A DNA stretch of 64,000 nucleotides from Axinella damicornis (GCA_963931865.1 OZ007512.1:1841950-1905949), one strand, 5' to 3'. Counted from the first letter of the stretch, positions 11,936 to 24,906 are shown. Numbers and translations are program-made. Notes: a model not told the origin generated them from the letters alone.

Positions 11936-12479
11936 CAGTGGCGGATCTAGAAATTTTGAAAGGGGGGTTCAGTCGGTTGGTTGGCACATACACAGCGCAC
12001 CGCCGAACGTGGTGTGCAGAGCTGCGAAGCGGCGATCAGTCCGCGCAAAACGCGGAAAAATTTTTTTTACGTGTTCTTTTTAGCGATCAGGAAGCGCTCT
12101 CGTAGCATCTCTGCGTGTTCTGGACACGTTCCCAGACGCAAAGAAGATTGACTAAGTAACCAGTAAGTATCGATGTGTGGGGCTGTATCGTCGATGGATT
12201 ATAACCACGTACGTGGACAGTCGATTGAACACTGCGTTATTGCTTTATTTTCTAATTATACGAATATACAGAAACAAATATTGTGCGTAAACTCAAGACT
12301 ATGTCTGCCTTCAGGCTTTCAGCCCGCGAACGGTCAAGGTAGGTAAGTTGCTCATACATTTCAAACATGCAGCTTGCTTTTCTGCGTTGCGTGTACAGTC
12401 TGATCAAAATACATTTTTGGATTCTCCTTGAAAGAGGGGTTCCATGGAACCCTCAGAACCCCCTCTGGATCTGCCACTG
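11936..12479. mobile_element. Second copy of the CAGTGGCGGATCTAG element
   Basis: Ends are CAGTGGCGGATCTAG and an inverted copy with two changes (CTGGATCTGCCACTG). TGTAC flanks both sides (11931-11935 and 12480-12484). The interior shares the CGGCGATCAGTCCGCGC and CAGGAAGCGCTCTCG blocks with the copy at 8025, so the family is confirmed and the 5-bp duplication is seen twice. Confidence 0.85.
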
Positions 12480-12484
12480 TGTAC

Positions 12485-14311
12485 AGTAGCAGTTTCCCAT
12501 TCCCATTCCTGCTCATTCAATATTGTTGTTGCATAACAGAGAACATGCTCAGTGGCTATTGGGTACGTGATATTTACTAGACAGTAGTATCACCAGGAAA
12601 TTATTGTGATCAGGTTTCAGCAAAACCCAGTCATTTTCTCTCAGGCTCCCTAATTCCAATTCTGGTAGCTAGCTATAGCTATTGGGGGTGTTTCATGTTT
12701 GAACTTTGCAAGCCAGATAATGATCAGTGACCTGCCACCAGAGAACTGGAGCTATCCCGGAGTGGTTTTCAAAGCTTCAATTCTATTGGCTATATAACAA
12801 TATAAACCACACCCTAACCTGCCATAATATACCCTAAGTCTGCACTGTATGACGTAAGTGACCTAAGTGAACCAATCAGAAGTGAGCTTAGAAAACTACT
12901 CTGGTACTACTAGAGAACTGTAGTGCACGTGTTGGCCACAATATTAAACAACTGAAGCCAAACATGGATACTCAGTGTCCTATATGAATGATCAGCATGC
13001 AGTGGCATGAATTGTTAGTGTAATAATTCTGAAAGACATAGCTACTGACATAGCTACTGAGCTATTTGATTGGTGCATATTTCAACTCAGCACCTGTTCA
13101 ATTCTGAAGTGGAAGAATTAACCTGAGGTGGCACTGCCACCATAGCTAGCTACTGATACAGTCATTAGCTATAGCTAGGGTCGTAGCTAGTTCATGTTAC
13201 CAGTCAGATCTGCTAGCTACAACCCGGATGATACACTTCCCAAAGATATCAGGTTAGGCAAGACTAGCTCATTATTACTGCAGCATGGGCTGCACATTCA
13301 TAGGCATGTATGGTCAGATATAGTTAACCATATAAATTATTCCTGCATGCTGGCCAGTACAGTATACAGTGGAACCTTGGGGGACAATCAGGAGCTTTGT
13401 CCTTCATAGAGAAGTTGCCCACTTTTTGGAGGTACTGGAATTAGCCATAATAGGGAAACCAATTATTTGGGACTTCAAAAATCATCCTTTGTGGGGAGGT
13501 CTACTATATTATGTCCTTGTACGGAGAGTCAACTATCGGAGGTTTTACTGGATAACATCTGACTATAAGTCAACTATCAGAGGTTTTATGACTATAAGTG
13601 GGCATGTGTGCAGCAGGTGTGTGTGCGGATGGGATGGGTGGGTGGGTGGGTGGGTGGGTGCGGGGGGGACAGGCCCTATAGCTAGCCCTCCACAATTAGC
13701 TACGGTGTGTTGAGTCAGTTCAACCAATCAAGATGTCGTATACATAGCTTCTATGACAGCTAGTATCTACAAGTACCGGATATACTGCAGACAACTTGTT
13801 CTGGAACCTAATTCAATATCATGGTAAAAGCTGGGAATCAAACAGTCCGTTGTGTGGAGTCTTTCCTGAAGACGCATTAATCCGGTTACATGCTGCAGTG
13901 GGTTTTGTATTGCTGAGTGTATGATTAAATATTTAGAGTATAGTTGTACCAATTCCGCCAATCAGATTACTCACTGCGAGGTATCTAAATCTGATAGAAA
14001 ACCTCCTCTTCAATAGAAAACCTCGTACGGGGTTTTCTATTGAGCCCCCAGGATACACAATTATTGTTTACTGCCAACTTGAAATCCATGGCAACTACAT
14101 AAAAATTATAGCATGCAGCTGCTTCAGAATTTTTGGCAGTGCACATGTCTGCGTATACTTCTCTGTGTTTGTCTTTGTTGGACGGCTACATCAGTACACG
14201 AGAGCTCGAAGGAGGAGCTAAGCGGTAAATGACGGCACTGGTGGGGTGGAGCCAAGTTGAGGGGCGGAGCCATATGACTGCTCGTGCACGCAAGTCACTC
14301 GCGCGCCTTGT
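12485..14311. other. Intergenic, no gene recognised
   Basis: The first part (about 12530-12640) resembles 33150-33240 downstream of cassette C, extending the block duplication. A (GGGT)n tract lies at about 13635-13660. A short hairpin with arms TCAATAGAAAACC / GGTTTTCTATTGA is at about 14011-14044. From 14190 the sequence is GC-richer, with a GC-box-like GGGGCGGAGCC. Confidence 0.5.
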
Positions 14312-14608
14312 CAGCGCTTACCTGCTGCTCGTAGCCAGTCTGTTATTTCTGAAAAGGACATCCGATGGTAAGTTATTCTGTTGAAAACTGGAGCGCTAGC
14401 GTAGTTACCGTTGCTGTACTCTAGACCAAGGGATCTAGAAACCTGAGGGCCCTGGGCTGTAGCGTCCCGAGCGCAGCGAGGGCACACAGCGCTAGTATCT
14501 GCCTTGTACTCGTTTCCAGTCTGTTATTTCGTCGAAAAGGACCTCCGACTCGTAGGTTATTTTGTTGACAACTGAAGCGCTAGCTAGCGTAGTTACTGTT
14601 GCTATACT
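14312..14608 (+). repeat. Two-copy direct duplication with a splice-donor-like site
   Basis: About 14312-14423 and 14487-14608 are direct copies (CCAGTCTGTTATTTC, GAAAAGGACATCCGA, AGCGCTAGCGTAGTTAC). The first copy holds GATG|GTAAGTTATT (donor 14368); the second has lost it. The GC-rich position 1.5 kb before gene 1 allows an alternative first exon, but this is weak. Confidence 0.6.
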
Positions 14609-14615
14609 CTAAATC

Positions 14616-14748
14616 GGTTAGACACTGAGACCAATGGGATCTACGCGATTTAGAAACCCTCGGGCCCTTAGTAGCGCCCTCGCTGCGCTCGGGACGCTAC
14701 AGCCCAGGGCCCTCGGGTTTCTAAATCGCGTAGATCCAGTGTCTAACC
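14616..14748. mobile_element. Fold-back element with long imperfect inverted arms
   Basis: Begins GGTTAGACACTG and ends CAGTGTCTAACC, with inner arms GGATCTACGCGATTTAG and CTAAATCGCGTAGATCC and a further pair on each side of the centre. A related fragment is at about 14429-14482 (GGATCTAGAAACCTGAGG). It has no coding capacity and looks like a MITE. Confidence 0.8.
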
Positions 14749-15804
14749 TATATTTAGTCTGCCTTCTAGTCTATACTGCCCATCCCTGCAAGCTCATCCA
14801 GGAAGCTGGGACTTATATACGTCAATTGCATGACTACAGAAGTCACAGGGATCCAAATTGCTATGGTAGCAGATTGGTGCCATGAAATCTCCCTAAATCC
14901 TTGTTGGGATGATTAATTTCATTACCATGGATCTAATTGAATTCTCAAGTGCATGTGTATACAGAACCCCAAGTGTTAGGTAAACAGAATCATACCATGA
15001 AATCTCCCCAAATCCTAGTTAAGATGATTGCTTTCATTACCACGGACTAATTGAATTCCAGTGGATACCCTTAGCTATTGCACAGCAGACCACTGAGAGG
15101 ACTGCATGCCGATCCGTGACAACTGCTGATCTGTAATGCCTAGCTTGATATACATGTATACCTGCAGGCAGTAGCTTAGTCTCGTGCCCAGCCAGAATGC
15201 CTGTATGGAAAATTTGTCTGGTAACATTGGGCAGTTTCTTGATAGCTACTTGTTAAAATACTCTACACCTTCACGGAGGAATTTTAACATGCCGATGGAA
15301 AACACTGTATTGTCGATTATGAAGGCGGTGCACGCTTCTGCTGCATGGGCACAAGACTGCAGTGCTCCTCACATATGGCACCCTAGTGACAGTTGCTAGA
15401 TGCAAGTCACTTGCCATTGTCTGTTGTGGTATTGAGAACCTGTTTGAAAGTATAGTAGCTATGCATGTGGGTGTAGACTATCAACCCTTATTAGGTAATG
15501 CAATATGACCAGCTAGCAGGAAAAGAAGGGAAAATTAAGGAGCTGTAGCCAAAATGCACGGGTGTAAATTGAACAAATTGCTTGATGCATTAATTTAGTA
15601 TTTGTGTAACCTCTATCTTCCTAAGTATACGTCAAGTGGCGATGATAAAAGTATCACCATAGTGCATAGCTATCTAGCCTCGTTCCCAGGATGCGGTCTG
15701 CCATGGGAATGAGGCTAATAGCTATCCAGAAATATCACAAGTTTACGATCATTTTTTTCCATTCGCGTAGGTTATAACAATACTGCACATTTTACTGCAT
15801 ACAG
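14749..15804. other. Upstream region of ankyrin gene 1
   Basis: No gene is recognised. A short member of the TAGCCTCGTTCCCAG fold-back family lies at 15675-15717. A plausible acceptor, TTTTACTGCATACAG|AAG, at 15804/15805 would start the 5' UTR piece that carries the ATG at 15866. Confidence 0.5.
15675..15717. mobile_element. Short fold-back element, TAGCCTCGTTCCCAG family
   Basis: Left end TAGCCTCGTTCCCAGG, right end CATGGGAATGAGGCTA, with almost no interior. A minimal member of the family found at 27372, 34234, 35219, 49803, 54008, 59524, 59673 and 61087. Confidence 0.75.
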
Positions 15805-15865
15805 AAGTCACTTTATGCAAGGATTTGATAAACTCTAGCTTGATTCAACAATCCATAACTGAGAC

Positions 15866-18800
15866 ATGGCATCGCAATTGATTCAGGCATGTACAAATGG
15901 TGACTTACCTGCTGTTACAGAAGTCATCATCAACCAAGCACTGAATCCCAGTGACGTGAAGGACCCTTCAGGACTCACTCTACTGCATCTTGCATGCAAG
16001 CATGGACATCTGGACATTACCCAGTACCTTATCAGTGAACAGAACTGCAATCCAGAAGCTACATATACCACCCCCAATAGCCGCACTCCTCTTCACTTTG
16101 CCTGCAAGAGTGGGCACCTACACATTGTGAAGTGTCTTATAACTGAGCACAAGTGCAATCCACACTGCACTGACAATGATGGCTACACTCCACTACATGC
16201 AGCCAGTGAAAGTGGTAACCTTGACAGCGTTAAGTATCTCATTACTGAAAATGGTTGTGATCCAGAAGTTAGTGACAGTGTTGGCAATACTCCACTCCAT
16301 TATGCAAGTAAAGGTGGACACCTGAATATTGTACAGTGTTTGATTACAGACTATCACTGTGATCCGCAGAAGACCAACAGTAGAGGCAGCATTCCTCTGC
16401 ACTATGCTTGCTGGGGTGGAGCACTTCCTGTTGTCAAGTACCTTGTCAGTGAGCACCACTGCAGTCCTGACCACGCTAATATGTTTGGTAATACTCCAGT
16501 CCATCTGGCATGTTTGAGTAGTTGCCTCGTTAATGTGAAGTACCTCACCAATGAATGTAAGTGTATTGGTGACAGTGGTGGCCTCACTCCACTGCACTAT
16601 GCAACCTTGGGGGGACATCATGACATTATAAAATTCCTTATATCAGATTGCAACTGTGACCCACAGTGCTGTACAAACAGTGGGCTTACTCCACTCTACT
16701 ATGCTTGTGAGGATGGTCATCTTGATGTTGCAAAGTATCTTATCAGTGAGCATAAATGCAGTCCTGAACATGCCAATACAGATGGTTTTACACCTCTACA
16801 TTCAGCTGCTAGCAATGGTCACCTGGCTGTAGTTCAGTACCTCATCAGTGCACTTGGCTGTGATCCACAAATTGGTAACAATGATGGCTTCACTCCACTG
16901 CACTGTGCAACCTTTAGGGGACATCATGACATTATAAAATTCCTTATCTCAGATTGCAACTGTGACCCACAGTGCTGTACAAACAGAGGGTTTACTCCAC
17001 TTCATTATGCTTGTGAAAATGGTCATATCGAAGTTGCAAAGTATCTTATCAGTGAGCATAAATGCAGTCCTGAACATGCCAATACAGATGGTTTTACACC
17101 TCTACATTCAGCTGCTAGCAATGGTCACCTGGCTGTAGTTCAGTACCTCATCAGTGCACTTGGCTGTGATCCACAAATTGGTAACAATGATGGCTTCACT
17201 CCACTGCACTGTGCAACCTTTAGGGGACATCATGACATTATAAAATTCCTTATCTCAGATTGCAACTGTGACCCACAGTGCTGTACAAACAGAGGGTTTA
17301 CTCCACTTCATTATGCTTGTGAAAATGGTCATATCGAAGTTGCAAAGTATCTTATCAGTGAGCATAAATGCAGTCCTGAACATGCCAATACAGATGGTTT
17401 TACACCTCTACATTCAGCTGCTAGCAATGGTCACCTGGCTGTAGTTCAGTACCTCATCAGTGCACCTGGCTGTGATCCACAAATTGGTGACAATGATGGA
17501 TTCACTCCACTGCACTATGCAACCTTGGAGGGACATAAAGATATTGTAAAATTCCTTATCTCAGATTGCAACTGTGGCCCACAGTGCTGTACAAACAGAG
17601 GGTTTACTCCACTTCATTGTGCTTGTGAAAATGGTCATCTTGAAGTTGTAAAGTATCTTATCAATGTGCATAAATGCAGTCATGAACATATCAGTACTAA
17701 TGGTTTTACACCTCTGCATTCAGCTGCTATCAATGGTCACCTGGCTGTAGTGAAGTATCTTATCACTGAACATGGCTGTGATCAAAACATTTGTAACAAT
17801 GGTGGTCTCACTCCACTGCACTGTGCAACCGTGAAAGGGCATCATGACATTATAAAATTCCTTATCTCAGATTGCAACTGTGACCCACAGTGCAGTACAA
17901 ACAGAGGATTTACTCCACTTCATTGTGCTTGCCAGGGTGGTCATCTTGAAGTTGCAAAGTATCTTATCAATGAGCACAAATGCAGTCCTGAACATACCAA
18001 TGCTATTGGATTTACACCTCTACATTCTGCTGCTAGCAACGGTCACCTGGCTGTAGTGAAATATCTCACCAGTGAACGTGGCTGTGATCCACAAATTGGT
18101 GACAATGATGGCCTCACTCCACTGCACTATGCAACCATGAACGGGCATCATGACATTATAAAATTCCTTATCTCAGATTGCAACTGTGACCCACAGTGCT
18201 GTACAAACAGAGGATTTACTCCACTTCATTTTGCTTGCCAGGGTGGTCATCTTGAAGTTGCAAAGTATCTTATCAATGAGCATAAATGCAGTCCTGAACA
18301 TACCAATGCTATTGGATTTACACCTCTGCATTCTGCTGCTATCGATGGCCACCTGGCTGTTGTGAAGAATCTTATCAGTGAACTTGGTTGTAATCCTAAA
18401 ATTGGTGACAATGATGGGACCTCTCCTCTGCACGGTGCTTGTGAGAATGGTCATCTTGAAGTTGTAAGGTATCTCATTGCTGAACACAAATGCAGTCCAG
18501 AACATAGTAATGTGAATGGTTTTGCACCTCTGCATTCAGCTGCTATCAATGGCCACCTGGTTGTAGTGAAATATCTCATCAGTGAACTTGGCTGCGATCC
18601 ACAAATTGGTGACAATAATGGTCTCACTCCACTGCACTATGCAACCTTTGGGGGACATCATGACATTGTAAAATTCCTTATCTCAGATTGCAACTGTTAC
18701 CCACAATGCAGTACAAACAGAGGGTTTACTCCACTCCACTGTGCTTGTGAGAATGGTCATCTTGAAGTTGCAAAGTATCTTATGAAAGAGCACAAGTGCA

Positions 18801-21800
18801 ACCCAGAACATGGTAATGTTAATGGCTACACACCTCTGCATTCAGCTGCTAGAAATGGCCACCTGGCTGTAGTGAAATATCTCATCAGTGAACTTGGCTG
18901 TGATCCACAAATTGGTGACAATGATGGCCTCACCCCACTGCACTATGCAACCTTTGGGGGACATCATGACATTGTAAAATTCCTTATCTCAGATTGCAAC
19001 TGTGACCCACAGTGCTGTACAAATAGAGGGTTTACTCCAATTCATTATGCTTGCAAGTATGGTCATCTTGATGTTGCAAAGTATCTTATCAATGAGCATA
19101 AATGCAGTCCTGAACATACCAATGCTATTGGATTTACACCTCTTCATTCAGCTGCTAGAAATGGCCACCTGGCTGTAGTGAAATATCTCATCAGTGAACT
19201 TGGCTGTGATCCACAAATTGGTAACAATGATGGCTTCACTCCACTGCACTATGCAACCTTTGGGGGACATCATGACATTATAGAATTCCTTATCTCAGAT
19301 TGCAACTGTGACCCACAATGCAGTACAAACAGAGGGTTTACTCCACTCCACTGTGCTTGTGAGAATGGTCATCTTGAAGTTGCAAAGTATCTTATGAAAG
19401 AGCACAAGTGCAGTCCAAAACTTGCCAATACAGATGGCATTACACCTCTACATTCAGCTGCAAGAAATGGCCACTTGGTGATAGTGAAGTGCCTTATCTC
19501 TGAAATTGAGCTGAATTACGCAGTAAATTGTAAAGACAATGATGGACTTACTCCACTCCACTGTGCATGTGCGAGTGGTCAGTTTGTTATTGTGCAGTAC
19601 CTTCACATGGAAAGGCTCAGTGATCTAACCCTCACAACACTATCAGGTGACACGCCACTGCACATTGCTTGCAAATCCGGCCAGGTAGAAATTACCAAAT
19701 TCCTGCTCTCAACAGGGGAGTGTAATCCACTGTGCAAGAATGCAGTGGGACTAACACCATTGGAGGTAACCACTTCGGTGGATATAAGAAAACTTCTGGA
19801 TCGTTTCTGCAAGGGCAACTACCCACTTGAATCAGTTGTGAAAATATTCATTCTAGGAGATTCTATGGCGGGGAAAAGTTCAATGGTGCAAGCTCTCCAG
19901 AGTAACCCTGACTTCATGAGCTCCCTGATTGGTCGATTCCAGCGAGTCAAAAGAGTGAGACCGCTAACAGCTGGAATTGATTCAATTACTTGCAATAGCA
20001 ATGAATTTGGGAATGTTGTAATTTATGATTTTGCTGGCCAGCGGGAATTTCTCACTAGTCATGCTGCTTTCTTGCAAAACTCTTCCTCCCAGTTGGCAGG
20101 AATCTTTATAATTGTGACAAACATTGCACGAAGTGAAAGTGGCATTTGCCAAAGTCTGCAGTACTGGGTGTCATTCGTTGTAGAATGTTGTGCTCATAGT
20201 GAGATCACACCACATCTTATAATTGTTGGAAGTCATAAAGACCAGCTTGGCAGGGGAGATATTGACCAAAAGCACTTACTACTTAAAAGGATACTTTTCT
20301 CTAAGCATGACATCAATCACTCTTATATACCAAAAGGTACTGTTTGCTTGAACTGCACAAAACCTGTATCTCCTGGCCTAAATATTCTTCGCCACTATTT
20401 GAAAGAGAGCTGTAACTCCATCAGGGAGCATGCAGAAAAGATGGACCAACGTTGTTATGTTTTGCACAGATATATCTGGAACATTTACACTAGTGCTGGT
20501 GTTCAAGGATGCACCCTTGAGAGTATTTCAAAGGGTCTTGAAGGCAACTCATACTTCCTCCCCAGCAATCCAACTGAACTACTACCACTGTTCCGAACTC
20601 TGCATGACAAAGGTCAAGTGCTTCTCCTCAGTAACAACCAGAATCTTGGTAAAAGCTGGGTCATCACTGACATTGCTGCAATGCTTGAAACAGTCATTGG
20701 GAGCATATTTGCCCCACATAACTTTCCCACACACATCTCACTAGGCAGCACTGGAATTGTTGCAAGGTCCAGAATAAGAGAGGTCTTTCCTGAGTTCAAT
20801 TCAGACATGATCATAGGATTCCTGGAGCACTTTGAGTTCTGCCATCATGTTGAACAAAGCTGTATTAATCTGTCTGAACTTGAGCAGTCACCCACAGAAA
20901 AGACAGATGACGAGTTTTACCTCTTCCCAGCTCTTGTCACTTCAGAGCGTCCGTTGCATGAAAGTCAGAAAAGTTCCTATCGCTGTGGCTGGTTAATGCA
21001 TTCTTCGGTAGAGGAACAGTTTCTTACCACACGTTTTCTGCATGTCCTACTTCTCCGAATTGCCTTCCTTTTCTCTCAGCCTCAAGACTATACTACATTA
21101 AGTAGCACCAAAGCAGAAGGTCCAGCTGTGAGACGCAAATGTAAAATATGGAAGAATGGTATCAACTGGCATGATGCAAATGGAGTATCAACTCTCTTTG
21201 AAGTGCGAGATCTAAAAACAGTTGTTCTCAGTATGAGTTGCGTGGAAGATAGTAGGATTCACTGTGTCAGACTACGCTCACAACTGATTCAGACTATCTT
21301 AAACTCAAAGAGCGAATTTTGTCCAAGATTGCTCACTGAGGAGCTTATAGTTGATGTGGCGGGTGATCACGACAGTCTTCTGCAAGCAATAGATGAATGT
21401 CCTTCGCACAGCATCAAAAACCTCAGCAGCAGGATTTCAGCAAGAAGTGCAAAAGATAACCCAGACCTGATGCTCATTAACCCAGATGGGAGTCAAGGAA
21501 AGCGAATTTCTGAACTTCTCTACTTTGAACCATATGCTTTGCTTACCCCGGTTCTCATAACAAAACTGTTTGCAAAAGAAACTGTAAAACAATCTATACC
21601 TAATGACTTCATCACAAAGCTAGCACAGTGGATGTACCCATTCTGTGATGCCCTCCTACAAGTCCTTAAACCCTCGCTGCAGTTATTGAATAAGAAATGT
21701 GAAGACATTCGTGACAGCCCCCTTAGTGACTTCAGCAAACAACAGCTGATGTGTGAATACATCCTAGAAACATGGGTGGAGCAGCAAACATCTGCCACCT

Positions 21801-22328
21801 ACAGGAATTTGAGACAACAGTTGGACAGATACAGCATCTTCTGTGGCAGAAACCCACTGAACCTGGTATGTACCTATAAATCGTACCAATAAAATTATAA
21901 TACCATGTTCATACAAACATTTGTAACAGTACACTTGCAAATTCTTATTCCTGACGTTACTTTTTATTTCAGAGAAAGAAACTAGATAGCCTTGTGTAAT
22001 TACTTCACTGATGTAATTTAGTTTGTATACACATGTATGACTAGCTACAGCAGCACTTCTGGATGAAAGTGGTGATGAAGCTGATGATGAAGGAGGAGAT
22101 GAAAGTGATGTTACAAATTTAAAGGACAGTGTACCCCAAATTAAGGTCAACTATACATTATTCGTTCTCTAGTCTACTATCACAGTGTCGGTATAGCTAA
22201 TCTATAAGCAGGGACGGCCCGGCATGGATCTATATGCCATGGCGAACAGCTGAAGTTTGTTTATGACTTCAGTTTCGTATTCCTATACCAGTAAGCACTT
22301 GAGTCTTCTGATTGGTTACTTGTTGTTC

Positions 22329-22362
<34 letters not shown>

Positions 22363-23745
22363 TCAGAGAAAAAGCACCCCTTAGTTTGTAGCAATATAGA
22401 TGTATGAATACATTATGGCTGTTGCAGCTTCTCTGGTTTGACAGTTTTGTTTGACATTATCAGATTAAAGAAAATAGTGATGAAATTGGAGACGAAAGTG
22501 ACAATGACAGTGTACCCCAAGGTAAGTCAACTATATAATATTGCTATAGCTCATTAAGTTAATACTGCATCTATTTTGAGTATCAGCATTCTAACCATTC
22601 TGGATACCTCACAAAACCACTGCAACCCACACAATGCATACAAGTTCACTTACTCTCAGAGGATAACAGTCGTATTGTATACAATTATGTTCATACGGAT
22701 AACAATGTCATTGTTTATTACATTTTACTAGATGCCTTGACAGAGCGAGATCTCTTTGTTCTTCTTCAAATATTGAAACCTGCAACTCCAAAGTGGAAGA
22801 CACTAGGAATGGCTCTTGGGTTTCTGTGCGATCAACTCACTGTAATCGAGCGAAAACCGATGCTCATTCCAGAAGGGGACTCTGGGTACATTCGTGATAT
22901 GCTAAACCAGTGGTTGAAATGGGCTCCTCCCAACCATGAGCAACCAACAGTTACAGCTCTAGCAACAGCCCTTCAGCAATGTCAGGAAGAAAACCTTGCA
23001 GCCAAGCTCAGATCTGAGTTCAAGCAGAAGAAAGGTACGTAGGAAGTAGCTACATGTAGTTGTCAATGGCTAATTAATTATCCAACGAACATGTCTTGTT
23101 TATTAATCCACTTTCTTTTCTGCATGGTCAGCAGATGCAGCTGGCTCTGAACATCACAAAGACAGACCTAAAGAAAGAAGTGCCAGCAAAAAAGATTCAG
23201 ATCAGAGAGACGATGAAGAAGTACCTATTGAAGACTTCAGACATGAAAAGGTCATGAGTGCTGCTATATTAGTTAGCACAAATCCAGAGTTGGGTGTCAA
23301 ATTTGGAAGAACAAACGGTTGTGAATTACTTGAACAAAAGCAAAAGGGTCAAGCAAATCAGACCTCCAGTGAGATTAGCAGGACAAAGAATCAGACCTCC
23401 AGTGAGATTACCAGGATAAAGGATCAAGCAATCGATGCCTCCAGTGAGATTAGCAGGACAAAGAGTCAGACCTCCTGGACCAGTGAGATTAGCAGGACAA
23501 AGGATCAAGCAATCGATGCCTCCAGCGAGATTAGCAGGACAAAGAGTCAAGCAAACGATGCCTCCGGTGAGATTAGCAGGACCATGGATCAAGCAAGTGA
23601 GGCCTCTAGTGAGATTGGCAGGACAAAAGATCCAGCAAGTGACTCATCCGGTGAGATTGGCAGGACAAAAAATCCAGCAAGCGAATCCTCCGGTGAGATT
23701 GGCAGGACAGAAATGACACTTATTGAAGATGAAAATTTGGATTAG
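15866..23745 (+). CDS. Ankyrin gene 1: ANK repeats, Roc GTPase, COR-like, Death domain, 14-aa tail repeats
   Basis: Exons 15866-21865, 22464-22521, 22732-23034 and 23135-23745 join in phase to 2323 aa. The ATG follows GAGAC and matches the start of paralogues (MxSQLxQAC). Residues 1 to about 1310 hold close to 38 ankyrin units of the GFTPLHxA type, each with a CNCDPQC-like hairpin end. The Roc domain follows: P-loop GDSMAGKSS (1331-1339), DFAGQREF near 1388, VGSHKDQL near 1455. A COR-like region runs to about 2000 with conserved FLEHFEFCHH and CGRNPL. A short acidic linker leads to a Death domain (about 2021-2115; LTERDLFVLLQIL, YIRDMLNQWL) quite different from the one in gene 2. The last exon is polar with nine SSEISRTKDQA-type units. 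The order matches DAPK minus the kinase. Roc-COR proteins use GTP binding as a switch, so this is probably a cytosolic signalling scaffold. The small second exon is the least certain part. Confidence 0.85.
16923..17534 (+). repeat. 306-bp in-frame higher-order repeat in gene 1
   Basis: Three ankyrin units (102 codons) repeat; the copies beginning near 16921 and 17227 look identical over the whole 306 bp, and a third begins near 17533 with changes. The same period recurs in gene 2 at about 43040-44340. Identity in silent positions points to very recent duplication or conversion. Confidence 0.92.
22051..22145 (+). other. Exon-like acidic segment in the first intron of gene 1
   Basis: After AG at 22049-22050 one frame reads LLDESGDEADDEGG and ends GTACCCCAAATTAAG|GTCAAC. 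It ends with the same SVPQ as the accepted exon 22464-22521, so it looks like a duplicated linker exon. Its 3' phase fits the next exon, but the 5' side needs a phase-1 donor that exon 1 lacks. It is probably a dead or alternative exon. Confidence 0.4.
22331..22360 (+). repeat. Poly-G run, 30 G, in intron 1 of gene 1
   Basis: An uninterrupted run in the intron upstream of the linker and Death exons, a setting similar to the runs at 387 and 58055. Confidence 0.95.
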
Positions 23746-24906
23746 CTACATTGCAACATGCACAGTTTATCACCAGCAAATTTGATACACTTTTATTGTG
23801 TGTTCATTCCTTACTTCAGTGACTGCTGAGTTCTTATGTGTGTAGTGTGTAGTGTGTGTATACGTTTTACACTCTTTAGCATTCATAACACTTTTCTATT
23901 AGTAAAGTTGAGAGGCCAGTGGGTTTCCCCTCACTGCTCAGTGAGGGTTTTCCCTGGCACATTGTGTGGGCCCAAAAGTGCCTAAATTTATAGTTTGTTA
24001 GTGTGATAGAGATTTGTTTTGGCCCCTGGCTCTGTACCTGTTGTCATTACGTAACAGATCCGTATAGCTACCGGCATCTCACATTCATCACTGTACTTAT
24101 TGCCACTATATTGATGTATATACTAACAGACCCACATCTTATGCTCTTCACAGATTCTGTATGTATTAAATTTTCAGTATTACAAATTTATGTTTTCACG
24201 TTTTTGTTTTGCTGTTTTGATTACTAGTTGTAGTACTGCTGCCATTGTAAACATGCTGTCCCATACTCGTATGCTAATTGTATATCCCTACAAGAAAAGG
24301 TTTCATTTCTGCGTCCACACTATCACAGAGTCGGTAGACTCTGTATGTAGGGATACGACGTACACGCAATATATGCTAATACAAAAGAATCTCTCCAAAT
24401 CTCAGAAACGGTACACTTATAAGCCTTTATAACCACATACCGTTCATCTTCGAGTGTTTTCATGACCAACAAGACTCCTCGCGTCGCGAAAAACCGTCGC
24501 GAAAGTACCGCACCAGGTACTCGCAAAACGGGCAAATTGTTTTTCTTTCTTCTTCTTCTTCTTTCTTTCTTTCAGACGGGCTAGCTCAACGTCGCCTCAA
24601 TCCCTCATGATGGTTTTCGCACGAAACAGCAGCATTTTACACCGAGCAGTGCACCAGCCCATCGCTTTTTGGCAACCTCCAAGTCTTCACCAGGCGGCTA
24701 CAGCTGCCCACTCAATAACTATGGCTTCATTTGTCACGCCATTTTCATGTTTGTACGCATGCGCACTTAAACGATCACTTAGCAACGATACGTAATTATT
24801 ATTCAAGATCGCTGAATTAGAAGTGCCTTGCGCTACCTGTACCGTAACTAGACTGAGGTGCCAGAGTCCAGTATGCATGCGCCTGCTGCTAAAAAAAATG
24901 ACATAA
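23746..24906. other. 3' flank of gene 1 and intergenic
   Basis: A block at about 23925-24050 (CCCTGGCACATTGTGTGG, then GCCTAAATTTA and CCCCTGGCTCT) also follows gene 2 at about 51975-52105, so the shared 3' flank belongs to the duplicated unit. A (TTC)n/(CTTT)n tract lies at 24541-24575. No gene is recognised. Confidence 0.6.

Noticed and set aside
11646..11993. Minus-strand 115-aa frame
   Set aside because: Covers a GGGAACGGG repeat and the end of a transposon; composition is that of low-complexity DNA.
21973..21999. Terminal exon RKKLDSLV-stop for gene 1
   Set aside because: It has an acceptor and right phase, but would drop the Death domain that all relatives have; kept only as a possible short isoform.
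24467..24547. Basic short frame MTNKTPRVAKNRRESTAPG
   Set aside because: GC-rich and histone-tail-like, but it runs straight into a TTC microsatellite with no donor, homology or good context.
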